Source: Planctomycetota bacterium
GTDB lineage: Bacteria; Planctomycetota; UBA1135
NCBI GenBank assembly: GCA_027021325.1
Contig: JALUUN010000011.1
Span: 1-19,981, forward strand
Length of the DNA stretch: 19,981 nt
Reading direction: 5' to 3'
Shown: positions 14,885 to 19,981 of the stretch, in pieces
Layout of the letters: each line of letters opens with the position of its first letter
Position numbering within the stretch: position 1 is the stretch's first letter
The notes under the pieces: generated by a model
Told to the model about the DNA's origin: nothing
The model's database searches: none
Seen by the model: only the letters and a program-made list of their open reading frames with translations
Translations under genes and position numbers: made by a program

Positions 14885-15199
14885 GTTCGGTCTCCTCCCG
14901 TCGGTGGTTCTGGGGGATGCCGGCGGCCCTTGCGGGCCTGGCCCGGCCATTCCCTTCCTGGGAATCCGCCCGCCGCTCTTTCAGGGCCGGCCTCCCTTCC
15001 CCGGAAGGCGTCCGCGGTGCTGCCGGGGAGACGGGCAGAGAACCCGGCGACGGGCGTCCCGGGAGGAGCCCCCCGGCCCGGGAAGACCCCCGAAGAGGCG
15101 TTCCCGGCGGCGCGTAGAGGGATTCGGGTACCCTGGGCCCGGCGCCTTTGCCGGCCGGCCTGCCGGCCCCTTTCCGCCCTCCCCGCGCCTTCTCCCCGG
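14885..15199. promoter_or_regulatory. Divergent intergenic region with dyads
   Basis: This 315-base gap should hold promoters for the coiled-coil gene (minus) and the sigma gene (plus). It contains two dyads: ATTCCC-N5-GGGAAT at 14949-14965 and CCTTCC-CC-GGAAGG at 14995-15008. Either could be an operator. I see no convincing -35/-10 pair and no gene. Confidence 0.35.
14892..14898 (-). promoter_or_regulatory. Strong ribosome binding site for the coiled-coil gene
   Basis: GGAGGAG on the minus strand, seven bases before the ATG at 14884. It fixes the start and is notable because most genes in the window lack such a sequence. Confidence 0.8.
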
Positions 15200-15967
15200 A
15201 TGCTCAGCCCCTCCACCACCCGCTTCGTCGGACGCCTCCAGGCCCGGGATCCCGAGGCCTGGTTCGAGCTCTGGGAGACCTTCGGCCCGGTGATCCGGGC
15301 ACGGCTGGCGCGCTGGGGCCGGGGCCGGATCGGCCCGGAGACGGTCCAGGACCTCACCCAGGAGACCCTGGCCGCCCTGGCCGACGCCATCGACCGCCAC
15401 GATCCCTCGCGCGGAGCACGCTTCAGCACCTGGCTCCTGGCCATCGCCCGGCACATGCTCAGCGGCGAGATGGACCGGCGCAACGCCCAGAAGCGGGGTT
15501 CGGGCCGGCGCCCCTCGGGCCTGGAGCCCGAATGGATGGAGGACACCCGGCCCGGCCGGCGTCCGGAGAGCGACGCCCCCGACGAGCAGTTCGAACGTGC
15601 CGTCTTCCGGGCCAAGGTCGAGGCCGCCTTCCGCAAGGTGGAGAAAGAGACGGACTTCGTGGACTTCTCCGTCTATCGCATGCGGATCCTGGACGGGCGC
15701 AGCGGCAAGGAAGTGGCCGAGGCCCTGGGGACCAGCGAGGCCACGGTCAGCCGGCGCCTGAGCCGGGTACGGGAGGCCCTGCGCGAGCGCCTGGCGGAGG
15801 TGATGGAGCTCTGGTCCTTCACGCCGGAGGAGCGCGAAGAGGCCGAGCGAAAGGGGCTGGCGGCGAATCCCAAGAAGGCCGACGACCACGCCTTCGACCA
15901 GGCCCTGGCCGAGATCCTCCACGCCGAGATCCCGGTCCGGCCCGAGGATCCCCCCAGGGGATCCTGA
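15200..15967 (+). CDS. ECF-type RNA polymerase sigma factor
   Basis: A 255-residue sigma-70 family factor with only regions 2 and 4, as in extracytoplasmic-function sigmas. Region 2 spans about residues 8-95, with PETVQDLTQETLAALADAID at 46-65 (core-binding and -10 recognition helices) and FSTWLLAIARHML at 75-87. A charged linker follows at 95-130. Region 4 spans about 135-200, with the helix-turn-helix GKEVAEALGTSEATVSRRLS at 169-188. A 55-residue C-terminal extension (about 201-255), acidic then alanine-rich, goes beyond the minimal fold. No anti-sigma gene is adjacent; instead a membrane Ser/Thr kinase starts 16 bases downstream, which suggests control by phosphorylation. The start at the ATG at 15200 has no Shine-Dalgarno. 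A hairpin covers the last codons and stop. Confidence 0.9.
   Translation: MLSPSTTRFVGRLQARDPEAWFELWETFGPVIRARLARWGRGRIGPETVQDLTQETLAALADAIDRHDPSRGARFSTWLLAIARHMLSGEMDRRNAQKRGSGRRPSGLEPEWMEDTRPGRRPESDAPDEQFERAVFRAKVEAAFRKVEKETDFVDFSVYRMRILDGRSGKEVAEALGTSEATVSRRLSRVREALRERLAEVMELWSFTPEEREEAERKGLAANPKKADDHAFDQALAEILHAEIPVRPEDPPRGS
15945..15965. repeat. Hairpin at the end of the sigma gene
   Basis: AGGATCCCC at 15945-15953 pairs perfectly with GGGGATCCT at 15957-15965 around CCA. It covers the last codons and touches the stop, 18 bases before the kinase ATG, so it could set the sigma-to-kinase expression ratio. The same arm sequence occurs in the stem at 3146-3195. Confidence 0.55.
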
Positions 15968-15983
15968 CGCGCCTTGCACCGCC

Positions 15984-18107
15984 ATGACCCTGCCCGGTTC
16001 CCTCCTGATCCTCTTCGGAATCCTGGCCGCCGGGGTCTTCGTCGTCCTCCTCTCCGTGGAGCTGGCCCGCGCTTGCGCCCGCCTCGCCGCCCATCTCGCG
16101 GGCTGGACGGCGGGCGTCGTGGCCGAGACCGCCGGCATCCTCGGCGCCGGCCTGGCCCTGACCGGCGGACTCCTGGGGATGATCCTCGGGCTCCTGCGGG
16201 CGGCCCCCGGCGAGGCGGCCCGGGCGGCCGGCCGGGCCGCGCGCAGCCTGCAGCGCATCGCGGCTGGGGCCGGACGTCTCGCCCTGGTCCACCCCCTGCG
16301 CCTCTTCGGCATCGAGGTCCAGGACCCCCTGCCCGGGCCGCCGCCCACGGAGGCGCTGGCCGGGTCCCGGGCGCCGGAACCCCCGCCGGCGGCGGCGCCG
16401 GATGCCCAGGGCGAGGACTTCCCCGGCTACCGCATCGTCGGCCGCCTGCGCTCGGGGGGCTCGGGGGCGAGGCTGTGGATCGCCGAGCCCGACGCGGCGA
16501 AGCGCGGGGAGTTCCGCAGCCGGGGGCATGGCGAGGTCGGGCGTGTGGTGCTCAAGGCCTTCTCCCTCCAGGACGAGGGCGCCCTGCCGCACATCGTGCG
16601 CGAGAACCGCGCCCTGGAGGCGGCCCGCAGCCTCGGCCTGGTCCTGGACCACGGCCTGAACGAGCGGCGCTTCTACTACGTCACGCCCTATGTCCCCGGC
16701 GAGGATCTGCGTGCGGCCGTCGAGCGCCTGCACGCGCAGGCGCCGGCGCAGGGGCTTGGACAGCGTGAGCTGGCGACGGCCCTCGGCTGGGTCCGCGATC
16801 TCCTGCAGACCCTGGAGCGCTACCACGCCCACGGGCTCTGGCACAAGGACATCAAGCCGGAGAACATCATCGTCTCCGGCGGCCGGGCCCACCTCGTGGA
16901 CCTGGGGCTGGTCACCCCCCTGGCTTCGGCCATGACCCTGACCACCACGGGAACCGAGTACTACCGGGATCCGGAGCTGGTGCGCCTGGCATTGCGCGGC
17001 GTCCAGGTCCGGGAGGTGGACGGGGTCAAGTTCGATCTCTACGGGGTCGGCGCGGTTCTCTACACGATCCTGGAGAACAACTTCCCGGCCCACGGCAGCC
17101 TCTCGCCCCTGACCCGGCGCTGCCCCGAGGCCCTGCGCTGGATCCTGCGGCGCAGCATGGCCGACCTCCGGGGGCGCTACGCGAGCGCCCGGCAGATGCT
17201 CTTGGATGTCGAGGCCGTGCGCCAGGCGGAGGACCCCTTCGCCCTGCGGCCGGCCGAGCTCCCGAGCCTCGGCGGCCGGCCCCCCGGGGACCTGCCCCCG
17301 GAAGCGGCTGCGGTCCCGGCGCCGCCGCCGCCTCCGGCTCCCGGGCGGCCCTTCCCGGTGCCGCCGCCCGTGCCTTCCGGCCTGTCGCGCCGCCGCCGCC
17401 GATCGCGCCGCCGGAGTGCACGCCCCGTCCCCCTGGTCCCCGTCTTCCTTTTCCTCGGCTTCGCGGCGGTCTTCCTCTACGGGCTCCTGGGGACGGCGCG
17501 CCTCGAGGGCGGCCCTGCGCTGACCCACACCATGCGCCTGGAGACGGCTCCCGACGGCAGCTCCCATGCTGTCGTCGAGTCCGACCCTGCGGCCCCGGTC
17601 CAGCCCGCAGCTCGTACCGTCGTCGCGGACCTCGCTCTCTGGACTTCCGGGGAGGAGGGCTGGCGGAAGGCCGGGGCCGCCTCGGTCCCGCACCCCGGCG
17701 AGGCATCCGGCCGGCCCTGCACCGACCCGGCCTGCCGCCGCGGCCGTCTGCTCCTCCTCGACGAGATCCCGGCTCGGGACGAGGCCGGCCGCGCCGCCCT
17801 GGCCGCCCTGGCGGCTTCGCTCCTGGAGGACGGCTACGAGCTCCTTGCGGAGGCTGCAGCCGGGGACGAGGCCGTGGAGCTCCTGGCCGCCGCCCGCCTT
17901 GCGCTGGGCCCGGTCGCCTCCCTGGCCGCGGCGCCCCGGGAGGAGGCCGCCGCCTGGCTGCGGGCCGAGGACCGGGCCGACGGCCTGCTCCTGGCCCTGC
18001 CCGCCGGAGAAGGCGGCCTCGAGGTCCTGGGGCTCCTGGAGGAGGGGGGGCCCTCCGCCGGACACCTGCGCGCCCGCCTGCGGGGCGCGGCCCTGGAGAC
18101 GCCCTGA
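15984..18107 (+). CDS. Membrane Ser/Thr protein kinase with extracytoplasmic C-terminal domain
   Basis: A 707-residue protein starting 16 bases after the sigma gene. Two hydrophobic segments lie at about 5-25 and 44-71. The kinase domain follows at about 149-405: glycine-loop-like RLRSGGSGARLWIAE at 154-168, ATP lysine K191 in VVLKAF, helix-C glutamate E207 in IVRENRALEAA, catalytic loop HKDIKPEN at 287-294 (D289, N294) and metal-binding DLG at 306-308 in place of DFG. The threonine-rich activation segment MTLTTTGTEYYRDPE ends at 331. HRD is changed to HKD. After a proline-rich linker and arginine-rich RRRRRSRRRS come a third hydrophobic segment at 483-502 and about 205 residues outside the membrane, with cysteines 579 and 584. 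All essential residues are present, so it should be active. I infer that it senses envelope signals and acts on the sigma factor. Confidence 0.88.
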   Translation: MTLPGSLLILFGILAAGVFVVLLSVELARACARLAAHLAGWTAGVVAETAGILGAGLALTGGLLGMILGLLRAAPGEAARAAGRAARSLQRIAAGAGRLALVHPLRLFGIEVQDPLPGPPPTEALAGSRAPEPPPAAAPDAQGEDFPGYRIVGRLRSGGSGARLWIAEPDAAKRGEFRSRGHGEVGRVVLKAFSLQDEGALPHIVRENRALEAARSLGLVLDHGLNERRFYYVTPYVPGEDLRAAVERLHAQAPAQGLGQRELATALGWVRDLLQTLERYHAHGLWHKDIKPENIIVSGGRAHLVDLGLVTPLASAMTLTTTGTEYYRDPELVRLALRGVQVREVDGVKFDLYGVGAVLYTILENNFPAHGSLSPLTRRCPEALRWILRRSMADLRGRYASARQMLLDVEAVRQAEDPFALRPAELPSLGGRPPGDLPPEAAAVPAPPPPPAPGRPFPVPPPVPSGLSRRRRRSRRRSARPVPLVPVFLFLGFAAVFLYGLLGTARLEGGPALTHTMRLETAPDGSSHAVVESDPAAPVQPAARTVVADLALWTSGEEGWRKAGAASVPHPGEASGRPCTDPACRRGRLLLLDEIPARDEAGRAALAALAASLLEDGYELLAEAAAGDEAVELLAAARLALGPVASLAAAPREEAAAWLRAEDRADGLLLALPAGEGGLEVLGLLEEGGPSAGHLRARLRGAALETP

Positions 18108-18129
18108 GGCGGCCTCCGCCCCGGGGGGC

Positions 18130-18157
18130 TTGAAGCCGGGGGCGGCGAGGGTAGAAA
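18130..18157 (+). promoter_or_regulatory. Sigma-70-like promoter for the ABC transporter genes
   Basis: TTGAAG at 18130-18135, a 16-base spacer, and TAGAAA at 18152-18157 (TAGAAAT if extended). This is the most convincing -35/-10 pair in the window and falls in the 114-base gap between the kinase stop and the ATG at 18222. The predicted start near 18165 gives a leader of about 57 bases. Confidence 0.55.
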
Positions 18158-18221
18158 TATGGACTTCAACACCCTGCGTCCTCGTTCGTAGGCAGGGATC
18201 CACGGAACCCCCCGTCCCGCC

Positions 18222-19235
18222 ATGCTGAGGATCGAACATCTGGTCAAGGACTTCGGCAGGCTCCGGGCAGTGGACGACCTCTCCCTCGCCGTGGAGCGCG
18301 GCGAGGTCCTGGGCTTCCTGGGCCCGAACGGCGCCGGCAAGTCGACGACCATGAAGATGGTGACCGGCTACCTGGAGCCGACCGCCGGCCGGGTCCTGGT
18401 GGACGGCTTCGACGTCCAGGAGCGCCCCCTCGAGGTCAAGTCCCGTCTCGGCTACCTGCCGGAGGGCGCCCCTCTCTACCCGGAGATGACGGTGGCCTCC
18501 TTCCTGGACTTCATCGCCGACATGCGCGGCCTGCGCGGCGAGGAGCGCCGCCGGCGCCTCGGCGAAGCGGTGGAACGCACCCACCTGGAGGAGGTCCGGC
18601 GTCAGAGCATCGAGACCCTGTCCAAGGGCTTCAAGCGCCGCGTCGGCCTCGCCCAGGCGATCCTGCACGACCCCGAGATCCTGATCCTGGACGAGCCGAC
18701 GGACGGACTGGACCCGAACCAGAAGCACGAGGTGCGGCAGCTGATCCGGGAGATGGCCCGGGACAAGGTCATCGTCCTCAGCACCCACATCCTCGAAGAG
18801 GTCGAGGCGGTCTGCACCCGCGCTTCCATCATCGCCCGCGGCCGCCTGGTCTTCGACGGCACCCCCCTGGAGCTGAAGCAGCGCTCACGCTACCACGGGG
18901 CGGTCACGCTCTGGGTGGACGAGGAGGACCGGAGCGCCGCCGCCGAGGTGCTCCGCGGCCTCGGGGAAATCGAGGAGGACCGCGGCAGCCTGACCGTGGT
19001 GCCGCCGAGGGGTGCCACGATCCTCGACGCTGTCCTCGAAGGCCTGCGGGAGCGGCGCATCCGACTGCGCTCCCTGCGGGTCGAGGACGGACGTCTCGAC
19101 CAGGTCTTCCGCGATCTGACCTCCGGCGCTCCCGCCCCGGTCGAGGGTAACGGGCCGGCCGGTCCCCAGGAGGTCGAGGAGGAAGCCGGGGCTGCCGGGG
19201 AGCCGGCCGCGGCGCAGACCGGAGGGGAAGCATGA
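18222..19235 (+). CDS. ABC transporter ATP-binding protein (GldA-like)
   Basis: A 337-residue ATPase with all nucleotide-binding motifs: Walker A GPNGAGKST at 34-42, signature LSKGFKRR at 133-140, Walker B ILILDEPTDGLDP at 153-165 with E158, and switch histidine H189 in LSTHILEE. GYLPEGAPLYPEMTV at 77-91 replaces the usual Q-loop glutamine region in the manner of the GldA/CcmA-like drug and gliding-type exporters. About 30 residues of glutamate- and alanine-rich tail follow the C-terminal domain. It overlaps the permease gene by four bases (ATGA), so the two are translationally coupled. In Bacteroidota GldA works with GldF and GldG in gliding; outside that phylum the same set is widespread and of uncertain substrate. 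No gliding motor genes are seen here. Confidence 0.93.
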   Translation: MLRIEHLVKDFGRLRAVDDLSLAVERGEVLGFLGPNGAGKSTTMKMVTGYLEPTAGRVLVDGFDVQERPLEVKSRLGYLPEGAPLYPEMTVASFLDFIADMRGLRGEERRRRLGEAVERTHLEEVRRQSIETLSKGFKRRVGLAQAILHDPEILILDEPTDGLDPNQKHEVRQLIREMARDKVIVLSTHILEEVEAVCTRASIIARGRLVFDGTPLELKQRSRYHGAVTLWVDEEDRSAAAEVLRGLGEIEEDRGSLTVVPPRGATILDAVLEGLRERRIRLRSLRVEDGRLDQVFRDLTSGAPAPVEGNGPAGPQEVEEEAGAAGEPAAAQTGGEA

Positions 19236-19963
19236 ACCGCGTCCTCGCCATCAGCAAGCGCGAACTGAGAGGCTACTTTGCCACCCCTGTGGCCTACGTC
19301 TTCCTGGCAGTGTTCGCCGCCCTGCTCGGTTTCCTGGTCTTCGGGCTGAGCGGCTTCTTCGAGCGTGGCCAGGCCGACCTGATGCCCTTCTTCCAGTTCC
19401 ATCCCTTCGTCTTCCTGTTCCTGGTGCCGGCCGTGAGCATGCGCCTGTGGGCCGAGGAGCGGCGTTCGGGGACCCTGGAGCTCCTTCTGACCCTGCCGGT
19501 GAGCACCACCCAGGCGGTCCTCGGCAAGTTCCTGGCCGCCTGGGCCTTCCTCGGCATCGCCCTGGTCGCGACCTTCCCGGCCTGGCTGACGGTGAACTTC
19601 CTCGGCGATCCCGACAACGGCGTGATCCTGGCCGGCTACCTGGGCTCGCTCCTGATGGCCGGAGCCTTCCTGGCCGTAGGGGGATGCCTGTCGGCCCTGA
19701 CCCGCAATCAGGTCATCGCCTTCGTGGTCTCCGGCCTGACGCTTCTGTTCCTGGTGATGCTGAACTTCCCGGCGGTCCTCGACTTCCTGCCGGAGTCCCT
19801 GCCGCAGTTCCTGCTGGACCTCGTCGGTACCCTCGGGATCTACGGGCACTTCGACTCCATCAGCCGCGGGGTCGTGGACCTGCGCGACCTGATCTACTTC
19901 CTGTCCCTGATCGGCGCCTGCCTGTTCCTGAACGTGCTGGCCGTCGAGTGGAAGAAGGCTTGA
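19232..19963 (+). CDS. ABC transporter permease (GldF-like)
   Basis: A 243-residue membrane protein with about six hydrophobic helices, the size and layout of ABC-2 type permeases. The start MNRVLAISKRELRGYFATPVAY (read in two parts: MNRVLAISKREL, then RGYFATPVAY) is typical of the GldF branch, as are RLWAEERRSGTLELLLTLPV at 68-87 and the cytoplasmic loop after it. FDSISRGVVDLRDLIYFLS toward the end matches the family pattern. The ATG overlaps the ATPase stop by four bases, and GGAGG at 19221-19225 lies six bases upstream. It should form the membrane channel with the ATPase. The next gene begins 13 bases later, as expected for a GldG-like partner. Confidence 0.92.
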   Translation: MNRVLAISKRELRGYFATPVAYVFLAVFAALLGFLVFGLSGFFERGQADLMPFFQFHPFVFLFLVPAVSMRLWAEERRSGTLELLLTLPVSTTQAVLGKFLAAWAFLGIALVATFPAWLTVNFLGDPDNGVILAGYLGSLLMAGAFLAVGGCLSALTRNQVIAFVVSGLTLLFLVMLNFPAVLDFLPESLPQFLLDLVGTLGIYGHFDSISRGVVDLRDLIYFLSLIGACLFLNVLAVEWKKA

Positions 19964-19968
19964 GGAGG
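19963..19968 (+). promoter_or_regulatory. Ribosome binding site for the next gene
   Basis: AGGAGG at 19963-19968, eight bases before the ATG at 19977. It overlaps the last base of the permease stop codon and marks a real start at the right edge. Confidence 0.75.
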
Positions 19969-19976
19969 GAATCGCG

Positions 19977-19981
19977 ATGAA
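19977..19981 (+). CDS. Start of next gene, probably GldG-like, cut by window edge
   Basis: Only ATG and two more bases are present. A strong ribosome binding site at normal spacing and a 13-base gap from the permease stop support a real start. Gene order in this ABC family (GldA, GldF, GldG) predicts a GldG-like auxiliary component with a large periplasmic domain, but no coding sequence is available to test that. Confidence 0.45.

Noticed and set aside
17300..17420. Proline- and arginine-rich tracts in the kinase gene as a frameshift or insertion
   Set aside because: The frame continues into a good membrane segment and C-terminal domain, so this is a juxtamembrane linker.
18117..18146. Terminator hairpin after the kinase gene
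   Set aside because: Small complementary GC blocks are present, but the stem is interrupted, overlaps the promoter-like -35 and has no T-run.
15819..18788. A 989-codon minus-strand frame opposite the kinase and ABC genes
   Set aside because: Long antisense frames are expected at this GC content; the composition is glutamine-, glycine- and arginine-rich without motifs, while the plus strand carries intact kinase and ABC motifs.
1..19981. tRNA, rRNA, CRISPR array, insertion sequence or phage genes
   Set aside because: I saw no cloverleaf-type sequence, no regularly spaced repeats, no transposase motifs and no phage structural genes.

Overview
This is a very GC-rich, densely packed bacterial window with no rRNA, tRNA, CRISPR array or insertion sequence that I can see. 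Several traits together suggest a high-GC member of the Planctomycetota; this is inference from gene content, not a phylogenetic result. They are two Tat-exported Gfo/Idh/MocA oxidoreductases, a formylglycine-generating-enzyme-like secreted protein, an ECF sigma factor next to a membrane Ser/Thr kinase, many secreted proteins of unknown role, and few Shine-Dalgarno sequences.

Layout. Bases 1-1782 (minus) carry a secreted thioredoxin-like protein with a helical-repeat tail that runs off the left edge. Next is an unrecognised 184-residue protein (1913-2467, minus). A divergent region with a long hairpin separates it from a plus-strand group: a small secreted unknown (2693-3124), an MBOAT O-acyltransferase (3214-4614) and an SGNH-type partner (4620-5669). 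The last two form a cell-surface acylation module. Converging on them from the minus strand are a KAS III (FabH-type) condensing enzyme and a quinone-oxidoreductase-like dehydrogenase (5701-7760). A small nitroreductase (7898-8455, plus) diverges from these.

The centre (8478-13825) is two divergent groups that look like one periplasmic redox locus. The minus group is FGE-like protein, Tat-exported Gfo/Idh/MocA oxidoreductase, cytochrome b562-like protein, the last two overlapping by one base. The plus group is an ApbE flavin-transferase lipoprotein and a second, clearly paralogous Tat-exported Gfo/Idh/MocA oxidoreductase, overlapping by four bases. I infer an exported sugar- or glycan-oxidising system with heme and flavin carriers; this is the best candidate here for something undescribed.

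The right side holds a membrane-anchored coiled-coil protein (14042-14884, minus). It is divergent from an ECF sigma factor (15200-15967), which is followed 16 bases later by a membrane-spanning Ser/Thr kinase with an extracytoplasmic C-terminal domain (15984-18107). This pair may be a kinase-controlled sigma switch. A promoter-like site (18130-18157) then precedes a GldA/GldF-type ABC transporter (18222-19963), whose third gene starts at 19977 and is cut by the right edge.

The best-supported calls are those with intact catalytic or binding motifs: MBOAT, KAS III, Gfo/Idh/MocA, ApbE, kinase, sigma and ABC. Starts are less certain than usual because most lack a ribosome binding site.
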